Made by a program: the position numbers and the translations under genes. Of a DNA stretch of 64,000 bases, positions 33,015 to 42,941 are shown one piece after another. How positions within the stretch are numbered: position 1 is the stretch's first letter; each line of letters opens with the position of its first letter. The notes under the pieces were generated by a model. It had not been told where the DNA came from, ran no database searches, and worked only from the letters and a program-made list of their open reading frames with translations. The DNA comes from Chamaecyparis obtusa (taxonomy: Eukaryota; Streptophyta; Pinopsida; Cupressales; Cupressaceae): NCBI GenBank assembly GCA_027943335.1, contig BSBK01004081.1, positions 310,001 to 374,000 on the forward strand, given 5' to 3'.

Positions 33015-33960
33015 TATGAATTGGATACTTAGAGAATATCATGGACTCGATATTCTTCTCACGGATCAGAGATCCATTGTTGATCATATGGTGACATCAT
33101 GGACTTGATGTCAGGAGACCATTACTCTGAGCATTTGGTGAATATCATGGACTTGATATTCGTTAAGCCAATGCTCGAGGATATCATGAATTTGATATCT
33201 TGTGGATCAGGGATCCACATCCGAGCACTTGGTGAATATCATAGATTTGATATGTGGATCAAGGATCTACATCCGAGCACTTGGTGAATATCATAGATTT
33301 GATATTTGTTAGACCAATGCTCGAGGATATCATGAATTTGATATCTTGTGGATCAGGGATCCACATCCGAGCACTTGGTGAATATCATGGATTTGACATT
33401 CTTTAGACCAATGCTCGAGGATATCATGGATTTGATATCTCTTGGATCAGGGATCCATGTTTAGCATATGGTGGACATCATGGATTTGATGTCTGGAGGC
33501 CATTGCTCCGAGCACTTGGTGAATATCATGGATTTGATATTCGTTAGACCAATGCTCAAGGATATCATGGATTTGATATCTCGTGGATCAAGGATCCACA
33601 TCTGAGTAACTGGTGGACATCATGGACTTGATGTTGATAGGCCATTACTCTGAGCACTTGGTGAATATCATGGACTTGATATTCGTTAGACCAATGCTCT
33701 TAACATCATGGACTTGATGTTGGTTTGATGATACCATGAATATCATGGACTTGATATTCAAAAGAGTCAAAGTGACTAGTGGATTTAGGAATTTCACAAA
33801 TTGATTTAAAATATCAGATATCATGGACTTGATATCACTTATGGTTGATAAGCATCATGGACTTGATGTTATCATGAATATCATGGACTTGATATTCTTG
33901 GGTCATGGAGACCAAAGGATCTAGGAGATCCACATTTGGATGGTAAGCATCATATGATAT
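33015..33960 (+). repeat. Hairpin array with loop TGGACT/TGGATT
   Basis: At least 15 stem-loops. Types include GAATATCA/TGATATTC (33140-33161, 33738-33759), GACATCA/TGATGTC (33093-33112), AACATCA/TGATGTT (33702-33721) and GATATCA/TGATATC, plus GTGGATC-AGG-GATCCAC (33202-33218). They are linked by spacers such as GAGCACTTGGT and CCAATGCTC, giving a higher-order unit of roughly 85-140 bp. Changes in one arm are matched in the other. Confidence 0.85.
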
Positions 33961-34362
33961 GATGTTTCTCATATGAATATGAGATGTATGGTTTATGAAG
34001 AACAATTGTGTTCTCATTATATCTTGTAGATAGAGATCTACTATCATAGATCTGAGATCTATGGCATCATTGGATAAGGAATCCATTTTTTTTATGTTTT
34101 ATGCTTTGAGTCTCGGAGACTCGTGGATTTAGGAAAGGAAATCCACATCCAGTTGGTAAACATCTTGTGATTTGATGTTACCATGATTTTCATATGGATA
34201 TGAAATCTATGGTTGGAAATGATAATGAACATGTGTGTTCTTATCAAAATTGGTAGAATGGAGATCTACCTTCATAGATGAGAGATCTATGAAATTCATT
34301 TTTTGTTATGTTGTGTAATGAAGGATCCATGAGTGGATCTTTGCCTCAAGACCGAGAGGGAA

Positions 34363-35180
34363 TTCTGATATTATGGCCTTTATGGCAAATATCTACTATC
34401 TTGGATAATAATAAATATATAGAATATATTTATTACAGATCGATATATAAATAATAATAATAAATATAGAGATAAATGTTATTCATTATTTATTAGGAGA
34501 TCGATTTAATATGTATTTGAATGGAATAAACAAAGGTTATTTAAAGGGCCCAAGTCGGCCTCTTGAGGAGAATTAAATAAACAAGGCTCAAGTCGGCCCC
34601 TTTAAGTAGCCTCCCCATTCACATATATATTGAGGATTGAATCTTGAGGAGAAGCATATCAAAGACATAACATATTGTCTTCTCCTCAAGGTTCAATTAT
34701 TCTAAGGCTGCGATTTATCACTTGCAGCGAATTGTAGCAGCAGCATGAGCAGCAGTGAATTCATGAAGAGTGCAAATTAGAATTAGGGAAGAATGACGCC
34801 CTAAAAGGAGCAGACCTAGGGCGAACAGCAGCAGCCCTAGGGAAGGCGAACTAGGGCAGAAATATGAGCAATCTCAAGGGATTGAAGGGCATATCCATTA
34901 GAGCGATCTAGAGCACTTGGTGATTTATTGTAAGCAGATCTTGTTAGCAACCAAGCAAGGATTAGGTTCAGATCTGAGTGCTTACAATATTTGGATCAAA
35001 ACTGGATAAGAGCCTAGATGGGCTATATCTACATTGAAGAAGACACATTGTGGAGATTAAAGCTGTAATTCGGGTATTATCTCTCCTTATTCTTTGTGTT
35101 TTATTATTTATCCTGTGCTTAGTTTTGTTAGATCTCTATAGATTGATATATTCCTTGTGAGAATCTGAAATAAACTAACA
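34363..35180 (+). repeat. 3' LTR (818 bp)
   Basis: Starts TTCTGATATTATGG, where the 5' copy has TGTTGATATTATGG, so its terminal TG has decayed. It ends AAACTAACA and is followed by TSD TCTTG. Confidence 0.9.
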
Positions 35181-35185
35181 TCTTG

Positions 35186-35330
35186 TATTAGAATTACTTC
35201 CACCTTAATCAAGCCAATTATGTGCTTAACTAAGTGTCTCTTGTTAGGGGTATTTAAGCCCCTAACATTCCACGTAAGTAACATCATGGCTCCTGGGGAA
35301 GGGGTTTCCCTTCCATGCTTCCAAAAGTGT
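35186..35330 (-). pseudogene. LINE ORF2 endonuclease domain, N-terminal part
   Basis: Minus-strand translation includes MMLLTWNVRGLNTPNKRHLV and IKVEVILIQ, the WNVRGLN start of plant L1 endonuclease domains. The codons for the catalytic QE pair are split by the LTR element at 30148-35180, whose TSD (CAAGA on this strand) is made of them. Confidence 0.88.
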
Positions 35331-35499
35331 GGTGATCATGAGCTGAACTTCTGCTTACCCATCCTTGTTTCTCAAATTATTTTAAGATTTCCTCCTAAAT
35401 TTCTTAAGAGAGTTCCTCCCACAGTCCAGCTTGGCTTTGTTACAGATATATTGGAGGCCTAATTTCCCTTTTATTATCTTTGTTTCCATAGTTATACCA

Positions 35500-36965
35500 T
35501 CTCCTATGGAGTCTACTGTAATGATAAATCTCATTATCTCTACTTTCAATATCCCCTTCCTCAATCAACTCTTCAAAAAGTGCCTATTTCTTTCTTTCCT
35601 CCTCAAGATTGTCTGCTTCTTTTGAAAAAATTTGCTCAAATTGTTTCTTTGAGATCCCTAAGAACTCACATATTGCTTCCACCTCAAAGAGGTCATTTTT
35701 CTCGTTTCCTTGCTTATCATTTGTCCCTTTTTTAACTTCACGATTTTTAGTATCCTCCTTAGCTCCTATTTCTCCTTCCTCAATGTCTTGTATCCCTAGT
35801 TTTGAATTATTCTCCTGCAGGTTATTTTGTATAGAGATACCAACTGAAATGGATTTTCTTGCTAGGGAGACCTCTAGGAGCTATGTATTGATCACTTTGC
35901 GAAGGACACCTACTTCAACCAAAAGCCCTTTCAGATCATTTGCAACCCTCTCATCTCTTTCCTTCACGATCAAGGACTTGGGTATAATGTCCCGCTCAAG
36001 TATTATTAGGGTTTTAGATACCATGTTTAAATCTCCTTGTTGATTAAGGGGATTGGCAACTATTTCCTTTTCTTCAAATTTTGATCCATACCCATCATAG
36101 TCAAAGGCATGCTGCCCTTATCTTCATGGATGCCTAAAGAGGGATCTATCCACGTTTTTGGATTTTTGTAGTCGGAAATTTTGTTGGATTCCTACACAGA
36201 GCTTCCAATTTGAAAAACCAGCCCTAAAATACATGGATTCCTACACAAAGCTACCAATTTGAAAAACCAACCCTAAAATACATCTCCCACCTAATGGATA
36301 TTTGTCCAACACTTATTTTTGTATCCAAATCCCTTTCTCCGTTATAATTTCCATGTGTATAGGGTATTTGTTTTGCTATCAATGTTAACATTAATTCAGG
36401 GCTCTAATCGCAATCTTCAAAACCAGAAATTTTCCTCCACCCAAATTAAAAAACGCCATTCTCCTCCAATCAAGAGGAAGATTTTTTAATTAATCTATCT
36501 GGATATTTCCCTAATGATGTCTAACTGGTATCGAAATTTGGCACCAAGTTTGTGAAATAAAACTATGGCCTTCAAAGAATGAAGGTTTATCATATAATAT
36601 TTCTCTCTTTAAAAATTCATTAACACATTCAAATATAAAAAACCCTTCGTCCAAAGAAAGAATGCTCACCCAACAATTATATGTAGCCATTTACTAGACT
36701 GCAATCTTTCCCATTGAAGAGTCTGATCCAAACCACTTTGTGAGAATTGCACAACTTTGCAAATGCAGCCATTCTGGATCTAATATCCTAGATTTGATAG
36801 TGCAAGCTCTATTATCAAGCTTTGCTTTCCCCTTCTATTCATCATTGCGAACCTGGTTCTTTTGTTGTTCCCAAGAGTTTTTCTTCCTAGGGTTTGTGAA
36901 TATTTTGCTGGATACCAGGTCCCAACTACTGACATTCTTCCAGCCATCTCTTTTGTATTCTGCAT
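35500..36965 (-). pseudogene. LINE ORF1 (DUF4283-like) and ORF1-ORF2 junction, decayed
   Basis: Minus-strand reading from 36965 gives a basic N-terminus (NNKRTRFAMMNRRGKQS). From about 36700 to 36450 comes sequence resembling the DUF4283 domain of plant LINE ORF1 (KGFFIFECVNEFLKREIL, FFEGHSF, then KNLPLDW). From about 36090 to 35520 a mostly open, acidic and charged stretch follows (SKTLIILERDIIP, IQDIEEGEIGAKEDTKN, EQIFSKEADNLEEER) with two stops. ORF1 is the RNA-binding partner of ORF2 in the retrotransposition particle. No zinc knuckle was found. A 48-bp tandem duplication (36187-36282) lies inside and is likely secondary. Confidence 0.6.
36187..36282. repeat. 48-bp tandem duplication
   Basis: GATTCCTACACAGAGCTTCC (36187) recurs as GATTCCTACACAAAGCTACC (36235). 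The two copies stay alike for the whole 48 bp. Confidence 0.85.
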
Positions 36966-37148
36966 GTTCTGATCATTGGTAGGCTACCATGTGTATTCTG
37001 TGGCAAATCATGATATTGGTGTCCTGTTGTAGCTCCACCTAAGGTTGTGCAATTTTCCATCATGGAAAAGAAATGATATAGCATATGGATCATTTCTAAC
37101 AGATATAGCATATACATATGTATGGATTGTGGAAATCTAATTGATTTG

Positions 37149-38077
37149 AAAAGAAATGAAATTAAAGTAAATCAAAGGAGATGAAGAAAAATGCAAATTA
37201 AAACATTATGAAAGGGCATTTGGTTTTCATTTCATTCATTCTCAAATCATTTCAACATTTGTCTATTCTAAAGAAGCATTGGCTTTGAAGAAGAAACCTA
37301 GGGTTTCATTGTAGATTCAATCTTGAAGAACGTAACCTCTCTTCGATTGTGCAAATACTGGTGGCTAAATTCAAAGGTCACGTTTGTGTATTTGCTACAG
37401 TAGCTGTGAATAGTGTTTTTGCTACAGTGGTCGTGAATAGTGATTTTGCTACAGTACCCGTGAATAGTGAAATTCATACAGTACCACTGAGGTTCAGAGT
37501 TATATGAGATTGGGAATTATGAGTTGCACTTGTTGCTGTGTGTGGGCTTTGTGGAGAATTGAATTATTTAGTACTGCTGCTATCTATCTCCAAGTTCATC
37601 ACATTGCGTTTGTTTTGCATTAGATGTTATAGTTAGTACTTCAGATGTAATCAGAATTATGAATGCACGTAACTCAGAAGTTTAAATGGCAGTGTTGTTT
37701 ACTCTCATATCAGCCTTCTTAGCATGTATGTCAAGTGTTTGTCATAATTTCCAGTTGTTGTAAGTGCATGTTGGATTAACTTGGGTGCATGGAATGTGTT
37801 TGACAATATGCCAACTAGCTGTACAAGTCAATTTGAGTCACATATATGTATGCATGTGAAAGGTCAAGAACAGTCAGCACATCATTTCTATTATATTAAC
37901 AATCCATCTTGCATCATTAGAAGCATTCAAAAAAAACATCATTTGCACCATACAAACTCATAGCAAGGTTAACCAAAGTCATAATCAGCAAGATCAGACA
38001 TTGTGTGCAAAGTGTTCGACGATATTCCTTGAGCCTCTAATCAGTTGTTTGAAGTCAGAACTGGCAAGGGATATTAC
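37149..38077 (+). repeat. Truncated 5' LTR
   Basis: Homologous to 41112-42040. It starts abruptly at GAAAAGAAATGAAATT and ends GGGATATTACA before the primer site. It contains 27-bp repeats at 37394-37485. Confidence 0.75.
37394..37485 (+). repeat. 27-bp tandem repeats in the LTR
   Basis: GCTACAGT...GTGAATAGTG units start at 37394, 37421 and 37448, with a decayed fourth near 37475. The 3' LTR has the same array at about 41359-41453. Confidence 0.85.
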
Positions 38078-38296
38078 AGTGGTATCGCAGTGATTTCCTG
38101 CCATCTTGCTGGGGTTTTAATTAAATATTCGGAGAGCTCACATTGCATCATTTGAATGACCAACGCTCATAAGTTTTCAGTTATGGGTTACTACAGTATC
38201 GTAGGAAAGTTCAGAGAAGAGATTTACTAGGATGCCATCAAGATAAGGGAAAGATGTGAACAGGTAGCTCTTTGACTCTTTGAGGGCTATCAAAGT

Positions 38297-38863
38297 TTGC
38301 CAAATAAATTTCAAGGACAATACTCTCTTCGTGATTATCTGAACTTGTTTGTCACCTGGAGACCTAAAGAGATTGGGTTCGTAAAGTATATTCAGAGGAT
38401 GTATAAGGAGAAAATTTCATCTAAAGGGACACACTTCAATCATGGGCACAGTGTGAGAAGGTATGATAGAACTACTAAATCAGCTTATGAGGATGGTTCT
38501 ACATCTAAAGTCTATGATCAGGTTACAAGAACTCCCATCATGAGCAAGAATGAAATGAGAAAAAAAGGTCTATGCTTCACTTGCAAAATTTATTGGGGGC
38601 CTAACCACCAATGCACAAAGAACGAGGTAAAGAAGCTAGCAGAAGACCTTGTTTTGACACATGGATGTATTGAAGAAGTAGCCACAAAGGAGGTTTATAC
38701 ACATGCAGATTTACCTTGCAGCCATGGGGCAGAAACCATGGCACATGATACACTCAATTCTCCTATGAAGACACCCCTTGAACAAGTACTTGGCCATGGA
38801 CAGGTAGCAGAGATAAAGTTTTGGTTGAGTCTCTTGAGGACACTACAGATAGGTATGATGTAG
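38297..38863 (+). pseudogene. Gypsy-type gag fragment with CCHC-like knuckle
   Basis: A 188-residue frame. Residues 93-112 contain EMRKKGLCFTCKIYWGPNHQ and then C: a C-x2-C-x7-H-x-C knuckle preceded by the MSKNEMRKKGLC context typical of plant Ty3/gypsy Gag. Gag would package the element's RNA. The capsid region upstream is mostly missing, with only ~90 residues before the knuckle. Around 38815 the open frame shifts by one and continues as the pol-less frame. No protease follows. Confidence 0.75.
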
Positions 38864-40578
38864 CTCCTAATTTACTGTTTTATCACTGCAGTCATAATGT
38901 CAAGCATACTCATGAGATAGCAGCCATTCCTCATGAAGGTGTTGGATGTATGGTGTCCCATAACATTGACACTTGAGATTTCGGTGTTAAAAATAAATTA
39001 TGTGATGTGGATTCAAGTCACTACAAGTCTGATTTTGCAAATCAGACCTTAGAAGATTTACAATTTGATGATGAAGTTGAAATTTCTAAGCCAGCTGTGG
39101 GAGAAAAGTAATTCTGTCCTTTTGAAGATGAAGAAGAGGTAGAACAAGAGGGTGATGGGCCTAAACAAAATGCTGAAAGTAACTTTCATGTTTTTGATAA
39201 TCCACTTTTTGAGATAGAAATTGAGATATCCTATGTTAACCCACTTTATGAAGTAGAGTTGCAGGATGATCATGTTGAGGGACATGTGTATGAGGTAAGG
39301 GTCCCATATGAAACCAATGAGGGTTTTCATCTCCCTGAATTTTTTGTATCAGCAATTGCTAATGAATCTTTTGATCATTTTGTAGATGCCAATTCAGTTT
39401 ATGTGCAAGGATTTTCAATTCATGGATCACCCAGGTCTAATTTACAGGATCAGAGGCATGAGCCACCTACTGATTCTAGTGATGGGGTTAGTGGGAGTAA
39501 TGAGTAGTGTGTTGCCCAAGACTCCGACGGTCAGCCATTGACGGATGTTGGTGCATTTTATCTTTATTGCATAGTAAGTAGTGCTCATCGCTTCTCCTTT
39601 GGTCCACACGCAAAGCGTGTGATGATGTGTCACCATGGAGTGGCTCGTGGTTTATACAATCCATTGTGGGATGGAGAGTTTCCACCTTTAGAAGATGGAA
39701 CTAGAGGCTGCAAGTACCAGACTCTATTGTTAGAGGGAGATTACTTGCAAAGACAACAATCAGTTATCCATCGTGATGTTATGTATCCAACAAGGTTTGC
39801 TACTTCTACATAATAAAGATTTCATACAGATACATGGTTACAGGGTGTTTGTGGTGTCAGCAGCCACGATGGCTGGGTTAGTTTTTACATCTATGAGGGT
39901 TTAGTAGAGGATAATGAGAGATCTAGTGTAGCAGATGCATCCATATGTTCTTATCTCCGCATGACAGGTGGATGTGAGCTTAGACTATCTTGGGATCCAG
40001 GCGGTGACGGGAATGACACTGTAGTTTGGACGAATCCCATTGAGTTGCTTCACCACTTTTAGCATGGTGAAGGTTATGCCAAAATTGCGCAGGGGAAGTC
40101 AATGGGTAATGTGTATGGCAAACTTCCATTCTGGCTATGGGATCCAGGGATCAATTTGGTAGGTGAATTGCTTCTTCCATTTACTGAGATTAACCTACTT
40201 ACAAGGTACAATGGTATCACATTGACACCACGGGATTTACATGGGGCATTCTACAGAATGGTCTAGGATCCCGGCATCCAACTGAACATTGACTGAGGAG
40301 TCTGGTATCTTTTTGGTGCATCAGGATTTCAAAGAGGGCTTAATGTTGAGCATTGCAGCATGTACAGTGTACAGAAAGAATACAGGTTCATCTTTGGTCT
40401 ACTTGTACATGTTTCAATTACAATTCACAATTCTTATGCGCATGAGATGGACAGTTGGTTAGACATCCATTTTTGCACAGTTATGGTTTTTGGTGCTACG
40501 AGAGTTGGTTGGAGATCTAAGAGACATTTCACAGTTCTCTTTTGGGGCCTCCTGCGGAGTGGAGTTTCTTTGTAGTGA
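38821..40578 (+). pseudogene. Pol-less retroelement ORF (NPLFE / WDPG type)
   Basis: One frame (phase of 38821) stays largely open for about 585 codons, interrupted by stops at roughly 38968, 39109, 39505, 39811, 40060, 40264 and 40294. It has an acidic segment with DNPLFEIEIEIS and VNPLYEVEL (39196-39265), then WDPG-containing segments near 39990 (SWDPGGDG) and 40138 (LWDPGIN) and a decayed one near 40265. It ends just before the hairpin at 40578. No enzyme motifs are visible. It shares the NPLF and WDPG motifs and position with the frame at 6289-8037. The function is unknown to me. Confidence 0.55.
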
Positions 40579-40616
40579 AAATTGCTTGTGGACAAGCAAT
40601 TTTAGGGAGGACGGAT
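40578..40616 (+). promoter_or_regulatory. Pre-PPT hairpin and polypurine tract
   Basis: A perfect 11-bp stem AAAATTGCTTG/CAAGCAATTTT with loop TGGA (40578-40603), then AGGGAGGACGGA before the LTR at 40617. Confidence 0.8.
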
Positions 40617-42040
40617 TGTAATGTCCCTATTTTCATGAGCATCAGAGTCGGAAGGATTAGCCTATCATTTGACCATCATAGACTAGTATGGTGGATTAGA
40701 GGGTCTAGTTTGGGCGTTCTGGAGCTCTTCATGTGACAAATGGTTGTGTTTCCCCATCCAAATTGTTGGTATATTCTAAGGCTAGGCTATTCAAAGGTTT
40801 CTAGTTCTATTTTGAGGGACCTACTATGTATAGTAAGTCAGTGGTTGTTGGAGAGGGACCCTTACTATTTTTAGTAAGGCAATTGGATGCATAGTGGATA
40901 TTTTGGTTAACTCCCAGGTTCAGATGGAACTGAGAGATGGTGATTAATGATGAAATTCAAATGTTATAATTATTATTAAAGTTATTCTTTAATAATAATT
41001 AATTATTAAGTGCATACCATTAATAAATTAAGAGGACTTTATTTAAAGAGGGGTTTATAAGTGAAAAATGAAGTATACTTTATATTTTAATTTTGTGCAC
41101 CAAAAAGGAGGGAAAAGAAATGAAATTAAAGTAAATTAAAGGAGATGAAGTAAAATGCAAATTAAAACATTATAAAAGGGCATTTAGGTTTTCATTTCAT
41201 TCATTTTGGAATGCTTTCAACATTTGTCTATTCTAAAGAAGCATTGGCTTTGAAGAAGAAACCTAGGGTTTGGTTGTAGATTCAATCTTGGAGAACGTAG
41301 CCTCTCTTCGGTTGTGCAAATGTTGGTGGCTTAATTCAGAGGTCATGTTTGTGCTTTTGGTACAGTAGTTGTGAATAGTGTTTTGCTACAGTAGCCGTGA
41401 ATAGTGATTTTGCTACAATACCCATGAATAAGGAAATTGCTACAGTACCACCGAGGTTCAGAGTTATATGAGATTGGGAATTATGAGTCGCACTTGTTAC
41501 TGTGTGTGGGCTTTGCGGAGAATCGAATTATTTAGTACTGCTGCTATCTATCTCCAAGTTCGCCATAGTGCATTTGTCCTGCATTAGGTGTTATGGTTAT
41601 TACTTCAGTTGTAATCAGAATAATGAATGCATGTAACTCAGAAGTTTAAATGACAGCATTGTTTACTCTCAAATCAGCTTTCTTAGCATGTATGTCAAGT
41701 GTTTGTCATAATTTCCAGTTGTTGTAAGTGCATGTTGGATTAACTTGGATGCATGGAAAGTGTTTAACAATATGCCAACTAGCTATACAAGTTAATTTGA
41801 GTCACATATATGCAAGTGAAAGGTCAAGAACAGTTAGCACATCATTTCTATTATATTAATAATCCATCTTGCATCATTATAAGCATTCAAAAGAAAAGAG
41901 ATCATTTGCAACATACAAACTAATAGAAAGGTTACCGAAGTCACAATCAGCAGGATCAGAAATTGTGTGCAAAGTGTTCGACGATATTCCTTGAGCCTCT
42001 AATTAGCATTTTGAGGTTAGAACTAGCAAGGGATATTATA
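40617..42040 (+). repeat. 3' LTR (1424 bp)
   Basis: Starts TGTAATGTCCC and ends GGGATATTATA, with CA decayed to TA. Two U3 palindromes lie at 40819-40838 (imperfect) and 40860-40879 (CCTTACTA-TTTT-TAGTAAGG, where the outer pair has changed on both arms). A TATA box TATAAAAGG is near 41170. Confidence 0.8.
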
Positions 42041-42595
42041 TGTAGTCAGCATAGAATGCCTATTGTTTTGTTTGATAATATTAGTTATCTATCAGTGTAT
42101 TAATTGTTGTCAATGGATTAAATTGTGTTTGTACTTATGTGATCGATTATATTTATCTATGTGATCAAATTAGCTTCTATTTGATGATGTTATAGTGTAT
42201 TTGAGCTTTATTCAATAATGGGTGCATGAAACAAGTTTCAAATCCTCAAAAATCGTTAAATTCCAAAGGTTTTTTCACTTTGTTGAGTTTTGCCGAGTCA
42301 CAAGTCAAAAGTCAAGTCAGCCTTGCCAAGTCCTAGTCGAGTCCAAGTCTGGGAACATTTTTTAAGAGCATCTTTGACTTTCAAAACACATTGGACTGTT
42401 AGTAATCCACTCTATCATACATATAGATGCATAAAAGCATAAACCACAAGCTTCCAATATTAGTATTAGTATCATAGTTACAAGACTCGGACTCGCCTCG
42501 AACTCAGCAAGCTGGTTTTGGGCTTGGACTCAGACTCAGCGTCTGGACTCAGCAAATTGAAAAACCCAAGAAATTCAAATATTTTTAAAGATTTA

Positions 42596-42743
42596 TGTTG
42601 ATGTTTTATAGCTTTAGTCGGATAAACACTATGAGTCAAGATATGTATGTATATATGTATATATTTAATATATATGAGATGTAGATATACTTAAATATAT
42701 ATATAGAATAAATATTATTATTATGTAAATATTAGAGAAATTA

Positions 42744-42775
<32 letters not shown>

Positions 42776-42941
42776 ATTGTCGTTATATTAATTAAACATA
42801 ATAATGAATAAACATGTCCCTTGAAGGGACATGTCTCTTCTTGGCTCATTCTCGATATAAATGAAAGAGATTGTTGCATTTGGAAAACACATACAATATA
42901 ACATAGTGCTATTACATTTGCAGCGATCCTAAACGTTAACA
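42596..42941 (+). repeat. 5' LTR (346 bp)
   Basis: TGTTGATGTTTTATAGC to AACGTTAACA, directly before the primer site. An (AT)n tract lies at about 42750-42775. CATGTCCCTTGAAGGGACATG, at 42810-42830, is a perfect inverted repeat shared with the LTRs at 15560 and 21116. Confidence 0.92.

Larger units (their letters stand above)
30148..35180 (+). mobile_element. Non-coding LTR element with hairpin arrays, TSD TCTTG
   Basis: LTRs 30148-30962 (815 bp) and 34363-35180 (818 bp) are flanked by perfect TSDs TCTTG (30143-30147 and 35181-35185). Primer site TGGTATCAGAG is at 30963 and a polypurine tract CCGAGAGGGA just before 34363. The 3.4-kb interior has no recognisable coding sequence. Its right half is an array of short hairpins (33015-33960), and its left half has hairpins with GTATG/CATAC arms (31140-32900). 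The LTR belongs to the family of the gag-bearing element at 52768-56710, which supports a copia origin. It sits in the QETK motif of a LINE endonuclease. Confidence 0.92.
37149..42040 (+). mobile_element. Non-autonomous gypsy-like element, 5'-truncated LTR
   Basis: 5' LTR 37149-38077 lacks about 0.5 kb of U3 compared with the 3' LTR 40617-42040. Primer site TGGTATC at 38079 (decayed after that). The interior carries a gag fragment with a zinc knuckle (38297-38863), then a long pol-less frame with many stops (38821-40578), then hairpin and polypurine tract. Because the 5' end is missing no TSD can be shown. Confidence 0.75.

Noticed and set aside
33015..33960. CRISPR-like array
   Set aside because: Repeats are irregularly spaced, the spacers are themselves repeated, there are no cas genes and the context is a plant LTR element.
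35609..36043. 144-residue plus-strand Ser-rich frame
   Set aside because: It is the complement of the acidic LINE ORF1-like stretch, which explains the composition.
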